In this document: piece by piece, positions 44,130-52,345 of the stretch
How positions within the stretch are numbered: position 1 is the stretch's first letter
How the letters are laid out: each line of letters starts with the position of its first letter
Assembly (NCBI GenBank): GCA_041748555.1
Contig: JBGTDA010000241.1
Location: 1 to 64,000, forward strand
DNA: 64,000 nucleotides
Direction: 5' to 3'
DNA from: Rhodonellum sp041748555
GTDB lineage: Bacteria > Bacteroidota > Bacteroidia > Cytophagales > Cyclobacteriaceae
The notes under the pieces: model-generated
Told to the model about the DNA's origin: nothing
What the model saw: the letters and a program-made list of their open reading frames with translations, nothing else
Database searches by the model: none
Position numbers and translations under genes: made by a program

Positions 44130-44933
44130 ATGGCAGAAATTCAGCTTAGCGGCACAAAACTTTTTTACATCAAAGAAGGAAAGGGAGAGGAAACTATTCT
44201 CTTTTCCCATGGATTGCTTTGGAGTCATAAAATGTTTAAGGCTCAAATTGATTTTCTGAAAATGAATTATACTGTTATTGCCTATGATCACAGGGGCCAA
44301 GGTCAAAGCGAAGTTTCTCCGGGTGAATACGATATTGATTTGCTCACAGAAGATGCATTGGAATTCATTGAGAAAGTAGCCATGAAACCTGTTCATTTTT
44401 TGGGGCTGTCAATGGGTGGATTCGTGGGTATGAGACTGGCAGCCCGATATCCGGAAACAATAAAAAGTCTGATTCTACTGGAAACCTCCGCAAACCCCGA
44501 ACCTGTAGAAAACCTGCCGAAATATAAGTTTCTAAATGCAATTGTGAAATGGCTTGGAGTGATCCCTACAGTTGGGAAGAAGGTGATGAAAATAATGTTT
44601 GCAGAAAGTTGGTTGAAAAAGGCAGAGAATCAGGAAGCTTATAAGTATTGGCTGAAAGAGCTGCGATCAAACAAAAAATCGGTTTGTAAGTCCGTTGATG
44701 CTGTGATCTATAGAAAAGGCGTGGAAGAAGAAATCCGCAATATCAAATGCCCAACAATGGTGATAGTGGGCGATGAAGATGTTGCTACCAAGCCTGAGAA
44801 GGCAAAATTCATTCAGATGTCAATTCCCAATGCCGAGCTTCATATTTTACCTGGGGCGGGCCATAGCAGCAGTATTGAAAAACCCGATGAAATTAACAGA
44901 CTTTTAAAAGATTGGTTAGATCAGTTTAATTGA
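44130..44933 (+). CDS. Alpha/beta hydrolase
   Basis: A 267-aa alpha/beta-hydrolase-fold enzyme resembling 3-oxoadipate enol-lactonase and other PcaD-like esterases. The oxyanion HGLL is near residue 27; the nucleophile Ser94 is in GLSMGG. The acid is in VGDEDVATKP, and the catalytic His in LPGAGHSSSIEKP. No signal peptide, hence cytoplasmic. The substrate is not predictable. It lies upstream of the MarR regulator on the same strand. Confidence 0.82.
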   Translation: MAEIQLSGTKLFYIKEGKGEETILFSHGLLWSHKMFKAQIDFLKMNYTVIAYDHRGQGQSEVSPGEYDIDLLTEDALEFIEKVAMKPVHFLGLSMGGFVGMRLAARYPETIKSLILLETSANPEPVENLPKYKFLNAIVKWLGVIPTVGKKVMKIMFAESWLKKAENQEAYKYWLKELRSNKKSVCKSVDAVIYRKGVEEEIRNIKCPTMVIVGDEDVATKPEKAKFIQMSIPNAELHILPGAGHSSSIEKPDEINRLLKDWLDQFN

Positions 44934-45000
44934 AGGTTTTTCCAAAATAAAAAAAACAATGAAAAATATGTGAATTTCTGAAACCTTTTCCTAAGTTTAT

Positions 45001-45016
45001 ATGTATATACATTAAA
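45001..45016. promoter_or_regulatory. Candidate MarR operator, copy 1 (upstream of marR)
   Basis: The 12-bp palindrome ATGTATATACAT at 45001-45012 followed by TAAA. The same 16 bases occur at 45505-45520 downstream of the regulator, ahead of yceI. MarR repressors typically bind such AT-rich dyads next to their own gene. That this regulator binds here is inference. Confidence 0.6.
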
Positions 45017-45036
45017 TACAAAAACATTATATACTT

Positions 45037-45486
45037 ATGAGATTAGAAGATGCCATACAGCAAAAAAACTTTACAGATCCATTTAATAAAGCTGTGGTGA
45101 ATCTGCTATATACACAAAGTTATATCGTGTCCAAACAAAGCTGTTTATTCCGGCCCTTTGGTCTTTCACCTGAGCAGTATAACGTATTAAGAATCTTGAA
45201 AGGCCAATCTGGCAAACCTATTACAGTTTCTTCCATTCAGGACCGAATGTTAAACAAAATGTCCAATGCCTCCAGACTTGTAGAGAAGTTAAAACAAAAA
45301 GGATTGGTCGTGAGAGAAGAGTGCCCCACAGACAGAAGGCAGGTGGATATCCTGATTACCGACAAAGGACTGGAAGTGCTAAAAGAACTTGATTCATCGG
45401 TTGACTCAAACAACAAGAAATTAATCAATTTGTCTGAACAAGAAGTGGATCAGCTCAATATGTTGCTTGATAAACTGAGGGGGTAA
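45037..45486 (+). CDS. MarR family transcriptional regulator (MhqR-like context)
   Basis: A 149-aa winged-helix regulator. The helix-turn-helix and wing lie at about residues 60-100 (SSIQDRMLNKMSNASRLVEK, then VREECPTDRRQVDILITDKG), as in MarR/MhqR/OhrR proteins. Cysteines at about residues 33 and 88 could sense thiol-reactive compounds. The gene is flanked on both sides by the same palindrome and lies before YceI, MhqO-like and MhqD-like genes, suggesting autoregulation and control of a quinone- or electrophile-response set. Confidence 0.85.
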   Translation: MRLEDAIQQKNFTDPFNKAVVNLLYTQSYIVSKQSCLFRPFGLSPEQYNVLRILKGQSGKPITVSSIQDRMLNKMSNASRLVEKLKQKGLVVREECPTDRRQVDILITDKGLEVLKELDSSVDSNNKKLINLSEQEVDQLNMLLDKLRG

Positions 45487-45503
45487 AAAAATTTAATTAA
45501 TTG

Positions 45504-45520
45504 AATGTATATACATTAAA
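45504..45520. promoter_or_regulatory. Candidate MarR operator, copy 2 (upstream of yceI)
   Basis: Perfect 14-bp palindrome AATGTATATACATT at 45504-45517, identical over 16 bases to copy 1 (45001-45016). The similarity continues loosely, with AAAAC and TATAT stretches after each copy. It is 42 bases ahead of the yceI ATG. Confidence 0.62.
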
Positions 45521-45561
45521 AGTTAAAACATATATCATCATTTAAACAAACAAATAAAATT

Positions 45562-46107
45562 ATGAACACAGCAGCAGTAACAAACACAACTAAATGGGCA
45601 ATTGATCCTACTCACTCCGAAGTATCTTTTAAAGTAAAGCATTTGGTTATCTCAACAGTAACCGGATATTTTCAGAATTTTGAGGGTTCGTTAACATCCG
45701 ATTCAGAAGATTTTGAGGGAGCTTCAATCGGGTTTACGGCAGAAATCGCAAGTATCAGTACTAATCAACCGGATAGGGATGCACATTTGAAATCCGCAGA
45801 TTTTTTTGATGCTGAAAAATTCCCGAAATTAATATTTTCAAACGGTGTGTTGGAAAATGATGGAGGGGAATACAGTTTGAAGGGTGATCTGACCATTAAA
45901 GACATTTCCAAGCCAATCGAGTTAGCAGTTGACTTTGGTGGTGTAGCCGGAGATCCTTATGGAAACACAAAAGCGGGATTTGAATTGGAAGGTAAGATCA
46001 GCAGAAAGGAATTTGGATTAACATGGAGCGCTGTTACTGAGGCAGGAAGTGTGGTCGTTGGTGATCAGGTTAAACTTTTAGCCAATATCCAAGTAGTAAA
46101 ACAATAA
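45562..46107 (+). CDS. YceI family protein
   Basis: A 181-aa lipocalin-like YceI protein that binds isoprenoid or other hydrophobic ligands in studied members. The family start TKWAIDPTHSEVSFKVKHLV and the segments SADFFDAEKFPKLIF and EFGLTWSAVTE are clear. There is no signal peptide, unlike E. coli YceI, so it is probably cytoplasmic. The palindrome 42 bases upstream suggests control by the MarR protein. A hairpin separates it from the dioxygenase-like gene. Confidence 0.9.
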   Translation: MNTAAVTNTTKWAIDPTHSEVSFKVKHLVISTVTGYFQNFEGSLTSDSEDFEGASIGFTAEIASISTNQPDRDAHLKSADFFDAEKFPKLIFSNGVLENDGGEYSLKGDLTIKDISKPIELAVDFGGVAGDPYGNTKAGFELEGKISRKEFGLTWSAVTEAGSVVVGDQVKLLANIQVVKQ

Positions 46108-46128
46108 TTATTCCAAGCAAAAATGATC

Positions 46129-46171
46129 GGGCAGTGAGCATTATCAAACTCACTGCCCTCATTTGCTTTTT
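46129..46171 (+). terminator. Hairpin between yceI and the MhqO-like gene
   Basis: GGGCAGTGAG at 46129-46138 pairs perfectly with CTCACTGCCC at 46149-46158 (10-base loop), followed by a T-rich stretch. It may be a terminator or may let partial read-through reach the downstream pair. Confidence 0.65.
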
Positions 46172-46194
46172 GTTCAACAAAATAAAAGCACATC

Positions 46195-47145
46195 ATGAAA
46201 CCTCTTATTACCGGAATCCACCACATCACCGCCATCGCAGGAAATCCTCAACGGAACATTGATTTCTATACCGGTATTCTTGGGTTGAGATTGGTCAAGA
46301 AAACAATCAACTTTGATGCTCCCGACGTTTACCACCTATATTTTGGTGATAAGCAGGGTACACCTGGAACAGTTTTTACAACCTTCCCTTTTGATGGTGC
46401 AAAAAAAGGTACAAAAGGTACCGGTGAACTGACATATACTGCGTTTTCTGTTCCGCTGGATTCTTTGCCTTTTTGGCAGGAAAGACTTTCAAAATACAGC
46501 ATTCCTGTATCCACTCCGTTGAAAAGATTTGGAGAAACCTATCTGAGGTTTGAAGATCATGATGGTATGGGGATAGAATTAGTTGCCACGGATCAGGATG
46601 AACGCAAAGGTTGGACCTACGGGACCATTCCCGGGCAATATACAATCAAAGGTTTTTATGGTGCTACTTTAAACCTGAAGTCCAAAGATCTGACTGCTAA
46701 ATTGCTGACAGAATTCATGGATTATAAATTTATTGGAGAAGAAGAAAATACTTTTCGCTATGTAACCTTAGGAAAACCCGGTGACATCATTGACATTGTC
46801 GTAGATGTAAATGGTCGGCAGGGAATTCAAAGTGCCGGGACAATTCATCACATCGCATTCAGAACTGAAAATGAATCATCACAGCTTGAGGTCCAGAAAC
46901 TGCTGATGGAAAATGATTATCAGGTCACTGAGGTGAAAGACAGAAACTATTTCAAATCCATTTATTTCAGGGAGCCAGGGGGTGTATTGTTTGAAGTAGC
47001 TACTGATGAACCCGGATTTGCGATTGATGAAGATGTGGATAAACTTGGTGAATTGATCAAGTTGCCGGAATGGGCAGAACCCAATAGAGATCAAATTGAA
47101 GCCAGGTTGGCTAAAGTAAAATTAAACATAGAGAAATATGGCTGA
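46195..47145 (+). CDS. MhqO-like ring-cleaving dioxygenase (glyoxalase family)
   Basis: A 316-aa vicinal-oxygen-chelate protein with two glyoxalase/extradiol-dioxygenase halves. Half one starts ITGIHHITAIAG and half two has AGTIHHIAFRTEN near residue 210; their His and the Glu in GGVLFEVATDEPG are the expected metal ligands. The length and both HHI motifs match MhqA/MhqO proteins, which are induced by quinones in Bacillus. It overlaps the esterase gene by eight bases. Substrate specificity for hydroquinones is inferred. Confidence 0.85.
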   Translation: MKPLITGIHHITAIAGNPQRNIDFYTGILGLRLVKKTINFDAPDVYHLYFGDKQGTPGTVFTTFPFDGAKKGTKGTGELTYTAFSVPLDSLPFWQERLSKYSIPVSTPLKRFGETYLRFEDHDGMGIELVATDQDERKGWTYGTIPGQYTIKGFYGATLNLKSKDLTAKLLTEFMDYKFIGEEENTFRYVTLGKPGDIIDIVVDVNGRQGIQSAGTIHHIAFRTENESSQLEVQKLLMENDYQVTEVKDRNYFKSIYFREPGGVLFEVATDEPGFAIDEDVDKLGELIKLPEWAEPNRDQIEARLAKVKLNIEKYG

Positions 47146-47749
47146 TATGATCAGAGCAGGGAAAAGTCTTGAAGAAGCAAGTAAAGTCGCCATTATGATT
47201 CATGGAAGGGGAGCGAGTGCGGAGAATATTCTTAGCTTAGGGAATCAACTTTCCTTGGACAACTTTGCCTTGATAGCTCCGCAGGCGCCGGGAGGCACAT
47301 GGTATCCATACAGTTTCATGGCTCCCGATACAAGTAATGAGCCTGCATTCTCCAATGCAATTCAGAAAATCGATAAGTTAGTTAAATCGTTATTTGAAGA
47401 AGGTTTTTATCCGGAACAGATCTATCTGATCGGGTTTTCACAAGGAGCTTGTCTTTCTCTGGAATACGCTGCCCAAAATCCCATGAAATTCGGAGGTGTG
47501 ATAGCCTTTACCGGTGGGCTTATAGGTGAACAAATAAATCCAGAAAAATATCACGGAGAATTTAAGGGAGCTTCGATTTTTATAGGGGCCAGTAAACAGG
47601 ACATGCATGTTCCTCTAAGCAGGATAAAGGAATCTGCTCAACAGCTTGAAAAAATGGGAGCTGAGGTAAATACCTTGATTTTCAACGACACCCAACATAC
47701 CATCCGCCAAGAGGAAGTGGATTGGGTGAACGAACATATATTGAAATAA
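47138..47749 (+). CDS. MhqD-like carboxylesterase/phospholipase
   Basis: A 203-aa alpha/beta-hydrolase of the phospholipase/carboxylesterase family. The oxyanion segment MIHGRGAS is near residues 20-27, nucleophile Ser101 in GFSQGA, the acid in GASKQDMHVP and His in NDTQHTI. The mhqO-mhqD gene pairing with a MarR regulator parallels the Bacillus quinone-resistance operon. A terminator follows. Confidence 0.83.
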   Translation: MADMIRAGKSLEEASKVAIMIHGRGASAENILSLGNQLSLDNFALIAPQAPGGTWYPYSFMAPDTSNEPAFSNAIQKIDKLVKSLFEEGFYPEQIYLIGFSQGACLSLEYAAQNPMKFGGVIAFTGGLIGEQINPEKYHGEFKGASIFIGASKQDMHVPLSRIKESAQQLEKMGAEVNTLIFNDTQHTIRQEEVDWVNEHILK

Positions 47750-47774
47750 AAAAGGATGTTTCAATCATTAAAGT

Positions 47775-47805
47775 AGCCTGACAGGATAATGTCGGGCTTT
47801 TTTTA
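47775..47805 (+). terminator. Terminator after the MhqD-like gene
   Basis: AGCCTGACA at 47775-47783 pairs with TGTCGGGCT at 47790-47798 (9 bp, one G-T), followed by seven T. It closes the MarR-associated cluster. Confidence 0.8.
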
Positions 47806-47860
47806 TGAAAAAAATCCAATATAACTTCTCATTCAAAAATAAATACATCAAAATTTTAAA

Positions 47861-47904
47861 TTTACTCAATACATTGAGTAAATTTACTTAGTATTTTGAG
47901 TAAA
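47861..47904. repeat. Tandem pair of 22-bp palindromes before the AAA ATPase gene
   Basis: Two head-to-tail 22-bp units of the form TTTACTCA-N6-TGAGTAAA: 47861-47882 (perfect arms, spacer ATACAT) and 47883-47904 (left arm TTTACTTA, spacer GTATTT). They end five bases before the ATG at 47910. Two more units of the same design lie behind the gene at 49200-49243. Confidence 0.9.
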
Positions 47905-47909
47905 ATGCT

Positions 47910-49106
47910 ATGAGTTATCAAAGATCAGAAAAATCTTTCCTGCAAAAGAGGTTGAAAGATGAACCCAGAAGGTTTATTCAGGTACTTTATGGCCCTAGGC
48001 AAATAGGGAAAACTACGCTTATCAGACAGATAATGGAAGAGGTAAATTTTCCGCATCAGCTGATTGCTGCAGATGCTGTCCCCGCAGGTGACCGGATATG
48101 GATAGCTCAGCAGTGGGAACTTGCACGACTTCGGCAGCAACAATCCGGTAATAAACCATATCTTTTGGTCATTGATGAAATTCAAAAAATCGATAATTGG
48201 AGTGAGCAGGTCAAGGCGGAATGGGATAAGGACACTGCAGAAAACAGGGACATACGTGTTGTACTTTTAGGCTCATCCAGACTGATGTTACAGCAGGGAT
48301 TGACCGAATCTTTGGCGGGAAGATTTGAGGCCACTTATCTGGGACATTGGTCTTATAAAGAGATGAAAGATGCTTTTGGTTTGACTGCTGAAGAATTCAT
48401 TTGGTTTGGGGGATACCCCGGAGCGATTTCTTTGCGGGAGGACGAGGACCGGTGGAAAAACTATATCCGGGATTCCCTGTTGGAAACCAGTATTTCCAAA
48501 GATATTCTGATGCTTACCCGAGTGGATAAGCCTGCTTTGATGAAAAGGCTTTTTGAATTGGGATCGGTTTATTCCGGACAGATCCTAAGTTTCACCAAAA
48601 TCATGGGTCAGTTGGCAGATGCCGGAAATACCACCACATTGGCCAATTACCTGGAATTGGTCAACCATGCTGGACTTTTGGGTGGTTTGGAAAAATATAG
48701 CCCCAATATGGTCAGAAAGCGATCTTCCAGTCCAAAATTCTTGGTTCACAATACAGCCATCATGTCGGGGATTTCCAATGAAAGCGCAGACACCTTAAAA
48801 TCCGATCCAAAAGCATGGGGGAGATGGGTGGAATCGGCCGTGGGAGCACATCTTATCAATCAGTCCTTCAAAGAAAAGAAGCTTTCGATCTATTATTGGA
48901 GAGAAAGCAATGATGAAGTTGATTATGTGATCGAATACAAAAAGCGGGTTATTGCACTGGAAGTCAAAACTGCCAAGACTGGAGGTTTATCCGGTATGAA
49001 TGTATTCACTAAAAAATTCAATCCTGAAAAATCCGTTTTGATTGGAATTGATGGCATCCCATGGCAAGACTTTCTCCAAATGGACATTCTTGAGTTATAT
49101 GCTTAA
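47910..49106 (+). CDS. AAA ATPase with DUF4143 (PD-(D/E)xK-like) C-terminus
   Basis: A 398-aa protein of the AAA_14/DUF4143 family, of unknown function. Walker A is GPRQIGKTT (residues 28-36), Walker B is LLVIDE with D89-E90, and the sensor segment is LLGSSR (119-124). The C-terminal part has D338...E351-V-K353 (EVDYV, then ALEVKTA), matching the nuclease-like core of PD-(D/E)xK folds. No signal or membrane span. It stands alone with its own terminator and is bracketed by tandem 22-bp palindromes on both sides. This could mean autoregulation at the left pair, or element ends; neither is proven. Confidence 0.88.
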   Translation: MSYQRSEKSFLQKRLKDEPRRFIQVLYGPRQIGKTTLIRQIMEEVNFPHQLIAADAVPAGDRIWIAQQWELARLRQQQSGNKPYLLVIDEIQKIDNWSEQVKAEWDKDTAENRDIRVVLLGSSRLMLQQGLTESLAGRFEATYLGHWSYKEMKDAFGLTAEEFIWFGGYPGAISLREDEDRWKNYIRDSLLETSISKDILMLTRVDKPALMKRLFELGSVYSGQILSFTKIMGQLADAGNTTTLANYLELVNHAGLLGGLEKYSPNMVRKRSSSPKFLVHNTAIMSGISNESADTLKSDPKAWGRWVESAVGAHLINQSFKEKKLSIYYWRESNDEVDYVIEYKKRVIALEVKTAKTGGLSGMNVFTKKFNPEKSVLIGIDGIPWQDFLQMDILELYA

Positions 49107-49133
49107 AAGGCAGCTGGTTGGCTGTCTTTTTAT
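49105..49133 (+). terminator. Terminator of the AAA ATPase gene
   Basis: AAAAGGCAGC at 49105-49114 pairs with GCTGTCTTTT at 49121-49130 (10 bp, one G-T; six-base loop), followed by T. It begins at the stop codon, so the ATPase is a one-gene unit. Confidence 0.8.
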
Positions 49134-49199
49134 GGATTTTTGCTCAAAAATGTTTATGTAAAATACTGACAATCAATATTTAAAGACACTTTTTAATAA

Positions 49200-49243
49200 A
49201 TTACTCAACGTACTGAGTAATTTTACTCAACGTGGTACGTAAT
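49200..49243. repeat. Tandem pair of 22-bp palindromes after the AAA ATPase gene
   Basis: Two head-to-tail 22-bp units: 49200-49221 (ATTACTCA, spacer ACGTAC, TGAGTAAT) and 49222-49243 (TTTACTCA, spacer ACGTGG, decayed right arm TACGTAAT). They have the same arm, spacer length and period as the pair at 47861-47904. They lie in a gap between two convergent genes where no promoter is expected. Confidence 0.88.
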
Positions 49244-49310
49244 TTTCAATTTTTCTTTAAGACCTCGAATTTTACTTTGCCAAAATGAGTATTTTATTAA
49301 ATTATTCCGC

Positions 49311-52300
49311 TTAAAAAGAATACCCCACCTGACTGCCTTTTTCCGAATCCAGCTGCACTTTTGCATATACTTCGATTTCCTGTTGCAGCTCTTCCACATG
49401 GCTGATTATGCCAACAATCCGGTTTTCGTGCCGCAAGGCCTTCAGCGTTTCAAAAACTACCCTAAGGGAATTCCTATCCAAAGCACCAAAACCTTCATCC
49501 AGGAAAAAGAAGCTTTGATCTGCTTGGTTCAGTGATTTTACTTTTTCTGCAAGGGCCAGTGCAAGACAAAGAGATGCTTGAAAAGTCTGACCTCCCGAGA
49601 GCGTTTTGAGCAATCGCTTTTTTCCACCATTGAGATAATCCACCACCCAAAAAGTGTTGTTTTCATCGATTTCCAGACTAAGACTGTTCTTGGTAAGTTT
49701 CATATACCTGAGATTGGCGGTATTGCAAAGTTCTTTGAGGTAGATTGTGCTGACATATTTTACAAAGCCGCTTCCTTTAAAAATTTTTTCCAGCTCTTTT
49801 AAATTCGATTCCCTGTTTTCGAGAATGTCGAACTCCTTACCCAGCTTGATTTTTACCTCCAGCCGGATTCTGCTTTCTTTGATTTCCCTGTCCAGTAAAG
49901 TGAATTCTTTTTTGATACTCTCCAGGGCTGCTTTCTTTTCATGCAGTTCCACTTGCAGTTTTTCAAACATTTCCAGCTTAAATTCGGCTACACCCACCTC
50001 ATTCTGCAGTTCCTCAACCCGTGACCGGACAATGGAACGGCGGCTTTCGAATTGACGGATTTCAGCATCTACCTTATCCGCATCCAGAGAATGATTGAAC
50101 AAATCTATCACGGATTTTCTGTCAGAGAATCCGTGGATTTCCATCAGTTGGATAAATTCCAGTTCCAGATCTGCAAGCCTACTTCCGGTTTTGGATACCA
50201 TTTCTGTATAATGCTTCAGGTTTGCCAGATTAGTGGCTTGTTTTGCACGACTTTCCTGAAGAACCTTTTGTTTGCCATTCAACAAATCAGCAGTCTGTTC
50301 TATGTCTTTCTGTACATTTTGGATATTTTGACCAATTGTTGCGGTGTCTCTGTCGAAAAATGGTCTGCAAAAATTCCAATCCTGTATCTCTTCTCTTTTT
50401 GAAGCAATGGTGGAATTTTGGGACAGGATATTTTGCTCTACGGCCTGCAATTCCTTCTGATCTTTTTCCAAGCTGATTTTATCAGCTTCCAAATTTTTCC
50501 TCAGTTTTTTGATTTCGTGAAGCAGTTTGTCTTTCCTTCCGATTTCATTTTCGGTTTGCTCAATATAATTTATAAGAGCTTCTCCGGATAAGATATTTCT
50601 GTTTTCAAGTGCATGAACCAGTCGTTCCAATTTTTCCTGTACAATGGCGGCTTCTGAAGTTATATTTTGATGGATTGAAAGTTGGTTTTCCTGGCGGATT
50701 CTTTGTTCCGAAAGTTTTTGAACAATTGACTGGATCTTGTCCAAAGTCTTTTTAGCCTGTTCTATTGCCAGGTTTTGCTGCTTTAATTCCTGCTCGTCCG
50801 ACTCTTTTTCCAGTGGATCGGGATGCTCCAACGCACCGCAAAGCGGGCATGGTTCTCCATCATGAAGCAGGTGGACATGCTGCGCCAAGCCTCTTTTTCG
50901 AAGCAGCTTTTCCTTTGCATTTTCCAGGTTTTTGAGAGTATGCTTCTGACTTTCAATCCAGCTCTCAAAAGAGGTTTCCTCTTTAGGCAGCTGTTGTAGT
51001 TGATCTGTGATATCTTTTTGGATTGCTTTTCCGGACTGTTCGGAGAGAAGCAGTTCTGATTTCCCTTTTGTCAGCTGATCTTGCAGACTTATCCAGTCTT
51101 TGGCAGCACTTTTCAGCTCTGCAAGTTGGCTGCTGTCGGGTACAACTGTTTTTTCAGTTTCCTCCTCTAGGGTCCTTATTTTTTCTTCAATTTCTTTTTG
51201 TTCAGCTATTCCTGAGGATACATTCGGTATGAGCTGCTCAAGTTGGAGCTCAGCGGCTTTAAGTGCTTCCTTCAGGTTTTGCAAAACGAGGACTTTTTTC
51301 AAATCCCTGATCTTGGCTTCCCGCTCCGACTTTTTATTGGCTTTGTTTTTCAGATCCTGTTCCTCAGCTTCAAGTTTTTCAATTTCATGAATATAGTTTT
51401 CTTTAAATCTGGTACAATCCACTACGCTTACCTTATATTTTTCAAGTTCTTTTTGAAGATCCAATGTTTGGTTCCAAACCGGTTTAAGGTGGGTTTTCGC
51501 TTTCAGAAAATCTTTCCACAGACTCTTCTTCCCCTCTATTTCGGGGAGCCTTTCCTGAAGCTCTTGCCATTCCTTGAGAAATCCCGTTAGTTTTTGATTT
51601 TGAATTTTAAGAATTTCCTGCTTTTGAAAATCCGCTTCGGCCAGTATACATGTTTTTTCCTCTCTTTCAGTCTGAAAGGCAATTTCTTTAATTTGGATTT
51701 CTTTTTGCGAAAGTGCTTCTGATGAATAAATTTCCAAAGCCTGCAACTGGGTTTCGAGGCGGATTTTGTTTTCCCTCAAAGACTTCATCAGCGAACCGGT
51801 TTTACCCGAAAGATCAAATCGTTCCAATCCAAAAAGCTCCTTCATCATTTCTGCCCGTGGACCCGGTGTGAGGTCGATGAATTCCCTGAATTTGCCCTGA
51901 GGAATGATTACCGTCTGCTTGAAGTGCTCCTTTTTCATGCCCACTAATTCTTCTCCCCTCAAACTTAACGGCTCAATCAGCCCTTCCTTTTTCTCATAAA
52001 AAGTATGTTCGGCAGGTCTGACCTCATCAAAATTTTTGGAATTTCGTTTTGCCGAATAACGGGCCAGATAAGTTCTGGAGTTGTTTCTTCCAGCCTTGAA
52101 TTCAAAATTGATCAACACCTGCTCACTCTGTAGATTGACCATACTGCTTTTTTCCCCTTTGTCCGAAAGCCGCTCTGTACTTCCATACAAAGCCAGTAAA
52201 ATGGCTTCAAGGATAGATGATTTTCCACTGCCTACATCTCCGAATATCCCGAATAAACCTGCGGCAGTAAGCTGTTCAAAATCTATTACCTGTTTTTCTT

Positions 52301-52343
52301 TATAGGAATAAATTCCCTGTAGTTCCAGTTTTACCGGTATCAT
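49311..52343 (-). CDS. sbcC: Exonuclease subunit SbcC (SMC-like ATPase)
   Basis: A 1010-aa Rad50-like ATPase that works with SbcD to process hairpins, protein-blocked ends and long palindromes. Walker A is FGDVGSGKSSILEA (about residues 34-47). Two long coiled-coil arms flank the zinc hook CPLCG near residue 500; the signature LSGGQTF and Walker B FFFLDEGFGALD are C-terminal. It follows sbcD by two bases. The dense Lys/Glu/Leu coiled coil creates several long chance frames on the other strand. Confidence 0.95.
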   Translation of the reverse strand: MIPVKLELQGIYSYKEKQVIDFEQLTAAGLFGIFGDVGSGKSSILEAILLALYGSTERLSDKGEKSSMVNLQSEQVLINFEFKAGRNNSRTYLARYSAKRNSKNFDEVRPAEHTFYEKKEGLIEPLSLRGEELVGMKKEHFKQTVIIPQGKFREFIDLTPGPRAEMMKELFGLERFDLSGKTGSLMKSLRENKIRLETQLQALEIYSSEALSQKEIQIKEIAFQTEREEKTCILAEADFQKQEILKIQNQKLTGFLKEWQELQERLPEIEGKKSLWKDFLKAKTHLKPVWNQTLDLQKELEKYKVSVVDCTRFKENYIHEIEKLEAEEQDLKNKANKKSEREAKIRDLKKVLVLQNLKEALKAAELQLEQLIPNVSSGIAEQKEIEEKIRTLEEETEKTVVPDSSQLAELKSAAKDWISLQDQLTKGKSELLLSEQSGKAIQKDITDQLQQLPKEETSFESWIESQKHTLKNLENAKEKLLRKRGLAQHVHLLHDGEPCPLCGALEHPDPLEKESDEQELKQQNLAIEQAKKTLDKIQSIVQKLSEQRIRQENQLSIHQNITSEAAIVQEKLERLVHALENRNILSGEALINYIEQTENEIGRKDKLLHEIKKLRKNLEADKISLEKDQKELQAVEQNILSQNSTIASKREEIQDWNFCRPFFDRDTATIGQNIQNVQKDIEQTADLLNGKQKVLQESRAKQATNLANLKHYTEMVSKTGSRLADLELEFIQLMEIHGFSDRKSVIDLFNHSLDADKVDAEIRQFESRRSIVRSRVEELQNEVGVAEFKLEMFEKLQVELHEKKAALESIKKEFTLLDREIKESRIRLEVKIKLGKEFDILENRESNLKELEKIFKGSGFVKYVSTIYLKELCNTANLRYMKLTKNSLSLEIDENNTFWVVDYLNGGKKRLLKTLSGGQTFQASLCLALALAEKVKSLNQADQSFFFLDEGFGALDRNSLRVVFETLKALRHENRIVGIISHVEELQQEIEVYAKVQLDSEKGSQVGYSF

Positions 52344-52345
52344 GC

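Noticed and set aside
47861..47904. CRISPR-like reading of the tandem palindromes
   Set aside because: Units are head to tail with no spacers between them and only two copies per side; no cas genes are present.
50052..51590. Plus-strand Phe/Leu-rich frames opposite sbcC
   Set aside because: They mirror the Lys/Glu-rich coiled coil of sbcC and look like membrane proteins only by complement effect.
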